A stretch of DNA of 28,625 bases from a virus: positions 1 to 28,625 of the IMG/VR virus record IMGVR_UViG_3300036766_001577. The stretch is one strand, 5' to 3'. Positions 8,003 through 15,709 of this stretch are shown one piece after another. The notes below the pieces were generated by a model that worked only from the letters and a program-made list of their open reading frames with translations, had not been told where the DNA came from and ran no database searches. A program made the translations under genes and the position numbers. Positions within the stretch are counted from its first letter, which is position 1. The number at the start of each line of letters is the position of its first letter.

Positions 8003-8370
8003 GACGTCAGGCGCACGGCCACGAGGTAGAGCACTGCGAGGTCGAGACCGATGGCGTCCGCAACCAGGTCCGCCACGTCGGGCACGTCCGCGAACGCCGG
8101 CGGCCAGCCGACGGACCCCGCGAGGGTCCACCGTGCCTGCCGGTAGCCTTCCGTGAGTTCGATGGCCAGGCAGGCGCCCCAGAACACCGCGAGCTGCCAA
8201 CCGACCGCCACCGGGAACAGGGCCAGGAGGAACCAGAGCAGTGCCGCCCCGGCGATGTGCTGCACCTTGTCGCGGGCAGCGTACCAGTGGCCTGTGTCCA
8301 CGAGGTCCCCGCCGAGGCTCGTCCACTCCCACTTCCAATGGACGCACGCCCGCCACAGCGCACGCGTCAC
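7999..8370 (-). CDS. VanZ/DUF2279-like small membrane protein
   Basis: A 123-residue membrane protein. The segment DKVQHIAGAALLWFLLALFPVAVGWQLAVFWGACLAIEL contains one or two membrane helices and starts with the D-K-x-x-H signature of VanZ-like and DUF2279 proteins. The C-terminus (FADVPDVADLVADAIGLDLAVLYLVAVRL) matches the D-x-x-D-L-x-A-x-x-x-G pattern with a last helix. Start GTG at 8370, overlapping the stop upstream (GTGA). VanZ-like proteins often accompany surface-glycan genes, which fits the cassette; a holin-like role is an alternative given the phage setting. Confidence 0.6.
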   Translation of the reverse strand: MTRALWRACVHWKWEWTSLGGDLVDTGHWYAARDKVQHIAGAALLWFLLALFPVAVGWQLAVFWGACLAIELTEGYRQARWTLAGSVGWPPAFADVPDVADLVADAIGLDLAVLYLVAVRLTS

Positions 8371-8783
8371 GGCAACCACGTCCCGCCGACGCTGCACGTC
8401 GCGCTGTCGCCCGGCGCGTTGCCGATGACGAGCACGAGGCGGACGTTGGCGCCGATCGGCTGGGGCACGACGCTGTTGGCGACCGCCGTCACGCTCGGCC
8501 GCACCGTGAGGAAGACCGTGCCTGTGCCCACCTGCTGCACGACGCTCGCGCCCGGGACGTCGGCGAACACGCCCGACACGGGGTCGCGGTGCTGCGCCCG
8601 GAGGTCCACGGTCGGCGTGCCCGCCACCGCACTGATGCGCAGCGCGGCGGTGAGGCCCTTGGCCTTCCGCGGCACGACCAGGTCCACGTTGACGGTGACG
8701 CCGTTTGCACGCACGGCGCTCGCGAGGGCGAGGAAGTCCCAGGGGAGATGGCGGACGGAGTCCGCTGTGGTGGGCAACGGCAT
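8367..8783 (-). CDS. Small structural-type phage protein next to the portal
   Basis: A 138-residue all-beta-looking protein (VTVNVDLVVPRKAKGLTAALRISAV, VVQQVGTGTVFLTVRPSVTAV, ANVRLVLVIGN) with no catalytic motif that I see. ATG start at 8783, three bases downstream of the portal fusion stop. It precedes the glycan cassette. Its strand pattern and position suggest a head surface or decoration protein, perhaps an acceptor for the glycosyltransferases encoded next; both points are inference. Confidence 0.55.
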   Translation of the reverse strand: MPLPTTADSVRHLPWDFLALASAVRANGVTVNVDLVVPRKAKGLTAALRISAVAGTPTVDLRAQHRDPVSGVFADVPGASVVQQVGTGTVFLTVRPSVTAVANSVVPQPIGANVRLVLVIGNAPGDSATCSVGGTWLP

Positions 8784-8786
8784 GGT

Positions 8787-11126
8787 CTACTCCTTCTCCT
8801 TCGGCGGCGCCGCCGGCGCCACGGTGCAACGGCAATTGATGATGTTCTCGGGGCTGCCGCTCGGGTCGCCCGGGAACATCAGCTCTTCGCCCCCGACGTC
8901 GAAGGCGTCCGCCAGCGCGACGACCTGGCCGTTCGCTTCGGCGTGCGGGTCGCGCGTCCGTTCGTCGGGCGTGGCCAGCCATTCCTTCCCCTCGGCGCCC
9001 GCTTCCTCGTAGCCCGCCATCGCTGCGGCGTTCATGGCCCCGAGGGTTTCCGTGCGCGCGATCGTGGCGGCCCGACTGAGGCTGTCCAGCCGCAGCGCGT
9101 CGTTCACGCGCTCGGCGACCACCTCGGGGTCGAGGCCTTCATGAAGGCCGCGAATCAGCACGTCACGCAGGCGCGTCTGCGTGCGCGTACCAATCTCGGC
9201 GAGCCGGCCCTGGAACGCCTTCGCCCGCAGATAGTTCGTCGCGGCGCGCTGGAAGTCCCGGGGCACGGGGATCCGCCGGCCCGCCTTCTCGACGTGGCCC
9301 GCGGCCTTGAGCACGCGTCGAGCCAGGCGCGCCCCGGCGACGGCCGCCGGCAACATCGCCTGCTCGAGCGCGCGCTGTACGCCGAGGCGGAACGTCCGCT
9401 CAATGCCCGCGTCGAGCGCCTTGCGCAGCCACACCTCCATGCCCTCAGGGCTGGCGAACGTCGGCTGCTCGCGGCGCAGCGCCTCCACCACCGCACCGTA
9501 CTGCTGTCGCACGTACGTGGACGCGACGGCCCGCACGCGACGCTCGGCGACCGTGAGCCGGATGTCGGCCGCCTTCCAGACCGCCAGCCGGTCCGCCGGG
9601 TCCGGGTCGAGGTCCAGCGTCGCAGCCGCCATCTTGCCCGCCAGCCCCGCCGCTTCCTCGGTGCCGGGGGGCTGCGTGTCGCCCGGCGCCGCCTCGGGCT
9701 TCTTCGCGGGCGCCCCCTCGGCGCCTGGCGCGGGCTCGTTCGGCTCTGGCGTTTGGTCGGGCCGGGTCGTGCCCTCGCCTTCCGGCGTGACCGCGATGCG
9801 CTCGGGCAGGCCGGCCACGCGCCGCAGGTAGCCCTCTAGGTTCGCATCCCCGCCGACGTCGTAGCCCACGGCCGCCAGCGCCGTGACGAACGCCGCGAGC
9901 AGATTCAGGTCCCGCGTCTCCACGTCGCCCGGCACGAGGCGCGGCAGGACCGTCACCTTCGGGAACTTCGGCAGGCCGCGGTTGAGCGCGAAGAGCGGCG
10001 GCACCGCCGAGCTGTTCACCTCGTCGGCGATCGACGTGGCCCACGCGCCCACGGCCTTGCTGAACGTCGAGGTCTTGCTGTCGGCGAGCGCGTAGCTACC
10101 GACCGCTTCCCCACCCAGGAGGATGAAGTCGGCGAGGCAGACCTGGAGGATGCGCCGGTCGTACCGCTGAATGATGGCGTCGGCCGTCGTGGCATTCGTG
10201 CTGCCGCTGCCCTGCAGCAACCCGAGCCTGTAGCCCGCGTCCTCGTTGGGCACCATGACGCCTACGCGCGCGTCCACGCGAATGTCGGCCAGCATCTTCT
10301 CGAGGTCGTTGCGCAGCGCCACCAGGTCCGCCGGCGCGTTGGGCATCAGGAGTTCCTGCGGCACCTGCAACGTGGGGAGTCCGGCCAGATTCCGCTCGAC
10401 GCCGATGGCCTCGATTTCCTCCAGCCGCTTCTTGTAGTACCAGGCGCGGTAGGCATTGCGCAGCGCGCTCCGCCCCTCGGGGTTGTTCTTGAAGCGGGTC
10501 GCGGTGAAGTGCAGCGCCTTCGCACGCGGCAGCTCGACGGGCCGGTAGTCCGGCGGCGCGGCCTGGACCATGCCCACCACGTCGCCCTCGTCATTGAAGA
10601 CCCACTTGCGCCACGAGTCCTGCGAGCGGATCGGCAGCTTCCGCCAGCCGTAGAAGCCGTCCGTGAACTGTGAGCGCTTCGTGAGGTCGGTCGCGTCGGG
10701 ATTCAGCCGCAGTTTGTAGCAGACCTCGTGCCAGGACCAGCCGAACGCGAGGAAGCTAAGGGCTTCCACGAGAAAGGCATCCCACGAGTGCTCCATGTCG
10801 GTGAGGCAGGAGTTGGCGAAGTCCGCGGCGGCGCGGTCGTGCGGCTGCTCGCTCGCCGGCTCGAACGCCCACGGGACCTGCCGCATCGTCATCTGGATGG
10901 CGAACAGCAGCGCGCCCACGGCGCTGTCGTTGTCGCTCATCTCGCGGTACACGCGGATCCCGCGCGCGCCCCGCAGTTGCGGCAGCCACTCCTCGGTGAC
11001 GGTCCCGCCCCACGCATTCAAGCCGGTGCGGCCCACCACGAGCAGGGCGCGCGAGCGCTGGCCCTCGGGCGGGGCGGCGGCGGGAGGCGGGGAAGGCGCG
11101 GACGGGGCGGCGGGCGGTGCGGTCAT
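8787..11126 (-). CDS. Portal (DUF935-like) fused to Mu F-like minor head protein
   Basis: A 779-residue fusion. Residues about 60-445 resemble the Mu gp29/DUF935 portal: REMSDNDSAVGALLFAIQMTMRQVPWAF, FLAFGWSWHEVCYK, then ALHFTATRFKNNPEGRSALRNAYRAWYYKK. Residues 450-520 form a Pro/Ala/Glu-rich linker. The C-terminal part ends with the MuF signature from residue 691: RTETLGAMNAAAMAGYEEAG, KEWLATPDERTRDPHAEANG, FPGDPSGSPENIINCRC. Portal and minor head proteins are usually separate genes. ATG at 11126 has GAGGG eight bases upstream; a TTG at 11192 would extend it, without a ribosome site. The portal forms the packaging vertex; MuF proteins sit inside or at the vertex. Confidence 0.85.
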   Translation of the reverse strand: MTAPPAAPSAPSPPPAAAPPEGQRSRALLVVGRTGLNAWGGTVTEEWLPQLRGARGIRVYREMSDNDSAVGALLFAIQMTMRQVPWAFEPASEQPHDRAAADFANSCLTDMEHSWDAFLVEALSFLAFGWSWHEVCYKLRLNPDATDLTKRSQFTDGFYGWRKLPIRSQDSWRKWVFNDEGDVVGMVQAAPPDYRPVELPRAKALHFTATRFKNNPEGRSALRNAYRAWYYKKRLEEIEAIGVERNLAGLPTLQVPQELLMPNAPADLVALRNDLEKMLADIRVDARVGVMVPNEDAGYRLGLLQGSGSTNATTADAIIQRYDRRILQVCLADFILLGGEAVGSYALADSKTSTFSKAVGAWATSIADEVNSSAVPPLFALNRGLPKFPKVTVLPRLVPGDVETRDLNLLAAFVTALAAVGYDVGGDANLEGYLRRVAGLPERIAVTPEGEGTTRPDQTPEPNEPAPGAEGAPAKKPEAAPGDTQPPGTEEAAGLAGKMAAATLDLDPDPADRLAVWKAADIRLTVAERRVRAVASTYVRQQYGAVVEALRREQPTFASPEGMEVWLRKALDAGIERTFRLGVQRALEQAMLPAAVAGARLARRVLKAAGHVEKAGRRIPVPRDFQRAATNYLRAKAFQGRLAEIGTRTQTRLRDVLIRGLHEGLDPEVVAERVNDALRLDSLSRAATIARTETLGAMNAAAMAGYEEAGAEGKEWLATPDERTRDPHAEANGQVVALADAFDVGGEELMFPGDPSGSPENIINCRCTVAPAAPPKEKE

Positions 11127-11205
11127 GCGAGAAGCCCTCGGGACGAAGAAGCCCGGCGCTTCCAACGTAGGGACGCGCCGGGCCGAGGGCAAGAGTGCGG
11201 GGCGG

Positions 11206-11613
11206 TTAGCGGGGCAGCCCGTTGTGGCGGCAGTGCAGCACGTAGTCCTCCTCGACGCGCCGGGCTGCTGCCGCCAAGTTCACGTCGTACAGCGCCTCGA
11301 ACGTCTCTTCGTTACGGATGTGTTGGTCGAGCTGGCTGTGATGGCCCATACACAGCGGGACGTCGTTCCCGTGGTCCGCCCCGCCGGTGGCCCGGTGCTT
11401 GAGGTGGGCGTTCTGCGTCGCCCCGAAGCAACTGATGGCCGACGACCCCACGCGCCGGAGCTTGTTCGGCCCCAGCGTGCGCACGGTCCACGCCAGGAGA
11501 CAGGGCTGCGTCAGGACGAACGCGCGGAGGGCCGGGTCCTTGCGGCCAGGGAATAGCGCCCCGCCCTTCCGACGCGGCCGCGTACGTCGGGCGATGCGAC
11601 CGCCGCGCTTCAT
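11206..11613 (-). CDS. HNH nuclease
   Basis: A 135-residue basic protein with an HNH motif in its second half: CFGATQNAHLKHRATGGADHGNDVPLCMGHHSQLDQH. The first His, the central Asn-Asp and the last His-His give the metal-binding arrangement. It resembles HNH proteins found beside terminase and portal genes of HK97-type phages, which help cut DNA at packaging, and also Ref-like recombination nucleases. TAA stop; overlaps the next start upstream (ATGA). It lies between the terminase 1 block and the portal fusion, so a packaging-cleavage role is most likely. Confidence 0.75.
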   Translation of the reverse strand: MKRGGRIARRTRPRRKGGALFPGRKDPALRAFVLTQPCLLAWTVRTLGPNKLRRVGSSAISCFGATQNAHLKHRATGGADHGNDVPLCMGHHSQLDQHIRNEETFEALYDVNLAAAARRVEEDYVLHCRHNGLPR

Positions 11614-12110
11614 TCCGTCGCCTTCGCCGGCAGGAGCTTCTGCCAGGGGCCGCCCGCTTGGACGTCCAGGTACTCGGCCAGCCGCATCGGCTTGTGCTTC
11701 GGCCCCTCAACCAGCGTGCTTGCCATGAACGCCTCGCTGATCGGCTGCAGGCCCGTGGCCGCGGCCGAGAGCGCGGCATCGACCCACAGCGTGAGCTGGC
11801 GCCAGGCGACCCGCTCGGCCTGCTCCAGTGCCAGCTTCTCGTTCCACCGATGGGTCCGCTTCCGGCCGCCGTAGAGGCTGTCGTACACCCGGCGGATGTT
11901 CACCTGCAGCCGCACGGGCACCTCGCGCGCGCCCGCCTCGCCCGTGTCGGGCACCCGGAACGTCACCGACGCGACGTCCGTGGCGTAGTCGGTGTGCACC
12001 CCGAACCCCGAGCAGCCGTAGCGCCTGAGCATCGCCTCGAGGTGGCCGCGGCTGACGCTCGCCGACGTGCTCGTGCCGGCGGACTTCACGAACGAGCGCT
12101 GGTCAATCAT
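11610..12110 (-). CDS. Conserved phage protein, function unknown
   Basis: A 166-residue protein. Its pattern matches a family that I recognise from environmental and actinobacterial phages without a known function: an N-terminal SRGHLEAMLRRYGCSGF segment, two beta strands with VASVTFRVPDTG, then QAERVAWRQLTLWVDAALSAAATGL and EAFMASTLV. Start ATG at 12110 with an AGAGGA site upstream; the longer frame is spurious. It overlaps both neighbours by four bases, as throughout this small-gene block. Confidence 0.6.
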   Translation of the reverse strand: MIDQRSFVKSAGTSTSASVSRGHLEAMLRRYGCSGFGVHTDYATDVASVTFRVPDTGEAGAREVPVRLQVNIRRVYDSLYGGRKRTHRWNEKLALEQAERVAWRQLTLWVDAALSAAATGLQPISEAFMASTLVEGPKHKPMRLAEYLDVQAGGPWQKLLPAKATE

Positions 12111-12403
12111 GGGCTGTCCTCTTTCCCGCACTTGGCGCAGGCGATAACGGGGAACCGGCGTGTGTTGGTGGGGATGCGTCGCCATGGGCCATGCACGCAC
12201 TCGCGTTGCCGGACGGCACGCTCCAAGGCGCGGAACTCCATCTCCAGGGGGTCGGTGACAGCCAGGCAGCCGTCGCACCGACAGTCTGCCCCATGCCCCT
12301 CCGAAGGCCGAGCCTGCAGTACGGCCAGCAGGGTAGGTAGCCCCAGAATAGCCGTCGCGTCGATAGGGCTTCGAAGGAATGGCCGCGCTGGCGGCGCGGC
12401 CAT
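12107..12403 (-). CDS. Small zinc-binding protein
   Basis: A 98-residue protein with two cysteine pairs: CRCDGC near residues 48-53 and CAKC at the end, plus CVHGPW between. The pattern suggests one zinc site. ATG at 12403 overlaps the stop upstream by one base (TGATG) and its own stop overlaps the next start by four. No homologue is recognised. The N-terminal SPIDATAILGLPTLLAVLQ segment is hydrophobic but short. A nucleic-acid-binding accessory role is possible but not shown. Confidence 0.6.
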   Translation of the reverse strand: MAAPPARPFLRSPIDATAILGLPTLLAVLQARPSEGHGADCRCDGCLAVTDPLEMEFRALERAVRQRECVHGPWRRIPTNTRRFPVIACAKCGKEDSP

Positions 12404-12939
12404 CACGGCCTCCGCGACACATGCAGGGCCTCGGCCACCGCGTCCGCCCAAGGGCCTTCGTCCTCGAACACCGGGATGCCGTAGAGGGCGCATAGCGCCC
12501 GCACGTCCCCGGTGTGCCAGAGCCGCGGTTCGCAGCAGACGAGCAGCTTCCCCACGCTGTGTGCCCATAGGCCGAAGTAGAACAGGCCAAGCGGCGGGGA
12601 ATCGAGGTCCAGCGCCACGCGCGCGGAGGCGGCCATCGCTTCCGTCTCCCACATGACGGTCCGTGCAACCTGGCTCGCCTGTGAGCCGCGGAACGGTGCG
12701 AGGATGCCGAGCTGCCGCACGTTGAACGCGACCGTCAGGCGGTAGATTAGGCGTTCACCGACCTTCGCCCCCGTGGCAAGGTAGACCAGCGTCTCCGTTT
12801 GATGGCGGTACGCGTCGCCCGGGGCGAACACGCGCGCCGGCGTCTTACACCAGCACGGCCGCTCCTCGCCCTGGCGCGTCGTCTCCACGCCTGTGCCCTC
12901 GCACGTCGGACAAGGCGTAGCAATCACGGGAGCGCTCAT
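12403..12939 (-). CDS. Nucleoside 2-deoxyribosyltransferase-like protein with zinc finger
   Basis: A 178-residue protein. The N-terminus has a DnaJ-like cysteine group (CPTCEGTG, CWCK). The rest follows the nucleoside 2-deoxyribosyltransferase-like pattern: WETEAMAASARVALDLDSPPLGLFYFGLWAH, then SVGKLLVCCEPRLWHTGDVRALCALYGIPVFED. The family exchanges bases on deoxyribonucleosides or hydrolyses the N-glycosidic bond. In phages such enzymes are sometimes linked to modified-base pathways, which fits the Mom-like gene 4 kb away. The ATG at 12939 overlaps the upstream stop and has AAGGAC before it. The catalytic Glu cannot be pinned down by eye; I am moderately sure of the fold only. Confidence 0.55.
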   Translation of the reverse strand: MSAPVIATPCPTCEGTGVETTRQGEERPCWCKTPARVFAPGDAYRHQTETLVYLATGAKVGERLIYRLTVAFNVRQLGILAPFRGSQASQVARTVMWETEAMAASARVALDLDSPPLGLFYFGLWAHSVGKLLVCCEPRLWHTGDVRALCALYGIPVFEDEGPWADAVAEALHVSRRP

Positions 12940-13217
12940 GATGTCCTTTCGTCGTCCGTGAGGCGGAACCGCCCGCGCCGCACCGTCACGGCGCGCAGCG
13001 GCCCCGCGCAGTTCGCATGCCGTGTCACGAAGCCCTCGATCGCCGCGGCGGCCAACTCGGGCCGCTCGCGGGGCGGGAGCAACTCCGTCTTGTCGCAGTG
13101 CTGGCAGAACAGGTCCCCGCGCGCGGGCCGGACCACGACCCAAGGGCAGGCGCCGTGGTGCCGGTTCCGCTCGCGGACGGGGCCGGGCGCGTGGCCCCGC
13201 TGCGCGAAGTCAGCCAT
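12936..13217 (-). CDS. Small zinc-finger phage protein
   Basis: A 93-residue protein with CQHC near residue 36 and a later HANC, which together may bind zinc (FCQHCDKTELLPP, then FVTRHANCAGP). This layout is shared by small phage proteins that sit among early or packaging genes, with no assigned role. The ATG at 13217 lies inside the upstream gene's end (8-base overlap). A long open frame extends further upstream but overlaps the neighbour out of frame and is not used. Confidence 0.55.
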   Translation of the reverse strand: MADFAQRGHAPGPVRERNRHHGACPWVVVRPARGDLFCQHCDKTELLPPRERPELAAAAIEGFVTRHANCAGPLRAVTVRRGRFRLTDDERTS

Positions 13218-13470
13218 CGCGCCGAGGCGCCAAGACGGCACGCGCGAGGTCAACCGGCGTGCCGCTCGTGGGGATATAGTCGGTGGGCGCTGGCAGGCGG
13301 TCGAGTTGGAGCATGCGCACGTCCGCGCCCACGCCCGCTCGGTAGCCCGCCACGTAAGCCGCACATTCCCGGGCGTTCTCAAAGTCGGGATTGGCGCCGC
13401 CCCCGTAGAGCAGCACGCCCCGCGGCTGGTCCGTCCATACGAGGCGCGGCCGCAGAGCACTTGCGCGCAT
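13210..13470 (-). CDS. Hypothetical phage protein
   Basis: An 86-residue protein with no recognised domain. The ATG at 13470 is supported by a GGAGG four bases upstream; a GTG at 13566 has none. The fold is not evident: VWTDQPRGVLLYGGGANPDFENARECAAYVAGYR suggests a beta hairpin followed by a helix. It is the first gene after large terminase 1 in transcription order, separated by about 105 bases. Confidence 0.6.
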   Translation of the reverse strand: MRASALRPRLVWTDQPRGVLLYGGGANPDFENARECAAYVAGYRAGVGADVRMLQLDRLPAPTDYIPTSGTPVDLARAVLAPRRDG

Positions 13471-13575
13471 CCATCCTCCATCGGTTGTCGGCTGGTCGTG
13501 CGTCGCGCCCGTCAGGCGCGGCGGCCCCGAAGGGCCTTCCCCAAACGTAGGGCCACGCCCGCCCACGGCAAGAGG
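13471..13575. other. Intergenic gap after large terminase 1
   Basis: This 105-base gap follows the terminase stop and precedes the small-gene block. It contains the GGAGG ribosome site for the next gene and a short GC-rich inverted element near 13520 (GGCGGCCCCGAAGGGCC), which may form a weak hairpin. I see no convincing promoter hexamers, so transcription probably reads through. Confidence 0.35.
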
Positions 13576-14874
13576 CTAGGCCCCCTGCCAAGGCGACGTC
13601 TGCTGCAGCCGCGGGGACGCGGGGAGCCGGGGCGCCCCGGCCTGGGCCTTGCGGATCAGCGGCCGCGCCGCCCGCCACGCCATCGCCAGCGCCATCACGG
13701 CGTCGTCGTGCATGCCCTCGGGCGCCCGGTACAGCACGCCCGTCCGCGTGTACTCGTACTCGAAGTCGTAGAGCTGCTGCGTCACCAGCCCCTCGAGCAC
13801 GCCCAGCTCGTGGTCCTGGATGGCCATTTGCAGCCCTTCCATGAGCTGCTGCTTCGACGGCCCCGTGAACGCGAAGCCCTCGACGTTGTGGAGGCTCTTG
13901 GTAAGTTGGGCAGCCTGGACTTCCTCCACGAAGGGGTCGCCGACGCTCCCATGCGTGGCGTCCATGACCGTGGGCGCCCGGCCGATCGCGTTCACCACTT
14001 CCTTCTTCATGTACGCCCACGGCTTGCCGAGCATGTGGATGTAGTACGCCATCGCCGCCCGCGCGTTGAGCCCGATGCCCACCGTCGCGTCGTCGTGCCG
14101 CCCCAGGTCCCAGCCGAAGCCCACGGACGGCCCCGCCGCGAGCGCCTTGATGGTGCATGCCTTGATGTGCTCGCGCCCAAAGGGGTTGTTGGCGTCGTCG
14201 CTCGGCTCGGCCAGGTACAACTCGCGGAACACGGCGTCGGGCAACTGCTCCTGCGCGTCGGCCACCTCGTCGGCACTCAGCACGCCCGCCTCGATGGCGT
14301 CGTGCGCCGTGAGCTTCGCGTAGTGCATGGTCCGCGTAGCTGCGGGCCGCGTAGCCATCTGCTCCTCGGCCCGGCGCGCCATCTTGTAGGCCCAATTCTT
14401 CCGGCCCTTCACGTTCCCGATGATGCGCACCGGCCCGCGGGTGAAGGTCAGCGTCGAGCGGACTGCATGCCAGCTCTCGGCGCGCACGCGCGTAGCCTCG
14501 TCAATCACCGCGGCCCACACATCCTCGGCGTAGAGGTTGTCGGGTTTCTCGGCGGACTTGAACCAGAGCTTGCTCTTGTTGGGCCAGCGGATCCACATGC
14601 CGCCGTCGCTGCGGCGGAACAGGTCGGGCGGCAACGCGCGGGCCAGCCGCTCGTAGGCCACCTTCGCCTGGGGGTAGACGGGGGCGACCCACCAGAAGTT
14701 GCGGCCGGGACCGCCGAGGCGCGACACCTGCTCGGCGAGCCACTGGATGCAGCCCGTCGTCTTGCCGCTCTTCGTGCTGGCCTCGACCACCCCGTAGCGT
14801 TCGGGGCAGAAGATGGCGTCGTGCTGCTTGGGGTAGAGGGCCGGCTGGAACGTCAGCCGGACGAGCCGGGCCAT
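13576..14874 (-). CDS. terL: Terminase large subunit 1 (complete)
   Basis: A 432-residue packaging motor. Walker A is EASTKSGKTTG (about 31-41). Walker B is VWAAVIDEA with Asp125-Glu126, followed by the coupling segment RIIGNVKG. The nuclease half has the three acidic positions: VGFGWDLGRHDDATVG (Asp256), VMDATHG (Asp305) and MHDDAVMALAMAW (Asp390-391). Both ATPase and RNase H-like nuclease domains therefore look intact. ATG overlaps the stop upstream (TGATG); stop is TAG. It lies on the portal side of the packaging genes, so it is the likely working packaging motor, in contrast to the shortened terminase at 25181-26239. Confidence 0.9.
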   Translation of the reverse strand: MARLVRLTFQPALYPKQHDAIFCPERYGVVEASTKSGKTTGCIQWLAEQVSRLGGPGRNFWWVAPVYPQAKVAYERLARALPPDLFRRSDGGMWIRWPNKSKLWFKSAEKPDNLYAEDVWAAVIDEATRVRAESWHAVRSTLTFTRGPVRIIGNVKGRKNWAYKMARRAEEQMATRPAATRTMHYAKLTAHDAIEAGVLSADEVADAQEQLPDAVFRELYLAEPSDDANNPFGREHIKACTIKALAAGPSVGFGWDLGRHDDATVGIGLNARAAMAYYIHMLGKPWAYMKKEVVNAIGRAPTVMDATHGSVGDPFVEEVQAAQLTKSLHNVEGFAFTGPSKQQLMEGLQMAIQDHELGVLEGLVTQQLYDFEYEYTRTGVLYRAPEGMHDDAVMALAMAWRAARPLIRKAQAGAPRLPASPRLQQTSPWQGA

Positions 14875-15401
14875 CAGCGCACCACGGGGCGGGCGCCCGT
14901 GCTGGCCACGCCCGCCCCGCTCAGGCTACGGACGATGCTGCGCCTACCGCCGTCCCCGCCCACCGCGTGCCGCCGCTCCACAGCGACGCGGGGCACTGAG
15001 GACCAAACTAGGGTGCGTCGTGCGCGCACGCCAGACTTCACCACCGCCAGGGCGCCGCGCCAGAAGAGCTCGCGGTTGTACGTGACGCCACTCATCGTCT
15101 CGACGTGATTGCCGTCCACGAGCACGGCGGGGTACGTGTCGGGCCACAGGCGCGCGCAGAGCGGAAAGAGTTGCGGCGCGGACCAGCAGACGTTCGGCAC
15201 CACCTGGAACCCGGCCTGCACCAGGTCGCAGGTGACGACCATCGAGCGGTAGTAATTGTAGAGCTGGGCCACGAGCGGCATGTCGGCCCACGACGAGAAG
15301 TCCGGCGCCACGACACGCGTGACCCCCTTGGCGCGCATCTTGGCGACGCGCTTGTGGAAGCTCGCCTTGCCCCACATGGGGTCGATGATCCCGGCGTCCA
15401 C
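14874..15401 (-). CDS. DUF4417-like domain, frameshifted from the ParB gene
   Basis: An open frame with a DUF4417-like core: TRVVAPDFSSWADMPLVAQLYNYYRS, then GFQVVPNVCWSAPQLFPLC and a later VDGNHVETMSGV. The family is found in phages and mobile elements; its biochemical role is unknown. A GTG at 15401 is the nominal start but has no Shine-Dalgarno sequence (CU-rich sequence precedes it), and an ATG lies at 15377. The frame joins smoothly to the upstream ParB frame if one base were added, or by a -1 shift, near 15411-15415. So it is probably the C-terminal half of one ParB-DUF4417 protein. Its stop overlaps the terminase start. Confidence 0.6.
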   Translation of the reverse strand: MDAGIIDPMWGKASFHKRVAKMRAKGVTRVVAPDFSSWADMPLVAQLYNYYRSMVVTCDLVQAGFQVVPNVCWSAPQLFPLCARLWPDTYPAVLVDGNHVETMSGVTYNRELFWRGALAVVKSGVRARRTLVWSSVPRVAVERRHAVGGDGGRRSIVRSLSGAGVASTGARPVVR

Positions 15402-15709
15402 CGAGAGGACGGGAGGTCGGGCTCGTCGCGCTTGGCCGCGAGCGCCACGCGCAAGTGCCCGTCCACGAGCACGCCCGTGCGCTTGTTCACGACGACATTC
15501 TGGACCCAGCCGACGCGCTCCAGGACCGCGGCCAGGGCCGCTTCCTGCTCGGCCGGATGCACGCGCCAGTTCTTCGGGTTGGCGACCAGGGCGCTGGGCT
15601 TCGCGCGCCCATAGCCCACGATGCGGTCCCGCCACCGCGTCGGCCCCGCCTTCGCCGGCTTCGGCGTGGGCCGCTGCGCCTCACGGGCCGTCTTGCGTGC
15701 CGCCGTCAT
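15092..15709 (-). CDS. ParB/Srx N-terminal domain protein, 5' half of a frameshifted gene
   Basis: The first 100 or so residues carry a ParB-like domain: ALVANPKNWRVHPAEQEAALAAVLERVGWVQNVVVN, then LVDGHLRVALAAKRDEPDLP. This is the class of ParB-like proteins next to phage terminases, mostly of unknown function. The ATG at 15709 has a strong AGGAGGG site and lies 29 bases inside the small terminase gene. After EPDLP the frame continues with Ser/Arg/Thr-rich sequence that looks non-native. The neighbouring frame continues instead with VLSVDAGIIDP and a DUF4417-like domain. A one-base shift at about 15411-15415 restores a 278-residue fusion. So this entry is real to about 15415 only. Confidence 0.65.
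   Translation of the reverse strand: MTAARKTAREAQRPTPKPAKAGPTRWRDRIVGYGRAKPSALVANPKNWRVHPAEQEAALAAVLERVGWVQNVVVNKRTGVLVDGHLRVALAAKRDEPDLPSSRWTPGSSTPCGARRASTSASPRCAPRGSRVSWRRTSRRGPTCRSWPSSTITTARWSSPATWCRPGSRWCRTSAGPRRNSFRSARACGPTRTPPCSWTAITSRR

Noticed and set aside
8241-9839. Plus-strand frame of 532 codons
   Set aside because: Antisense to the portal-MuF fusion, with no recognisable domain and no ribosome site.
11127-11192. Upstream TTG start that would lengthen the portal fusion
   Set aside because: The ATG at 11126 has a good Shine-Dalgarno site and the extra residues have no resemblance to portal N-termini.
12799-15108. Plus-strand frame of 769 codons
   Set aside because: Antisense to terminase 1 and its neighbours; low-complexity composition without motifs.
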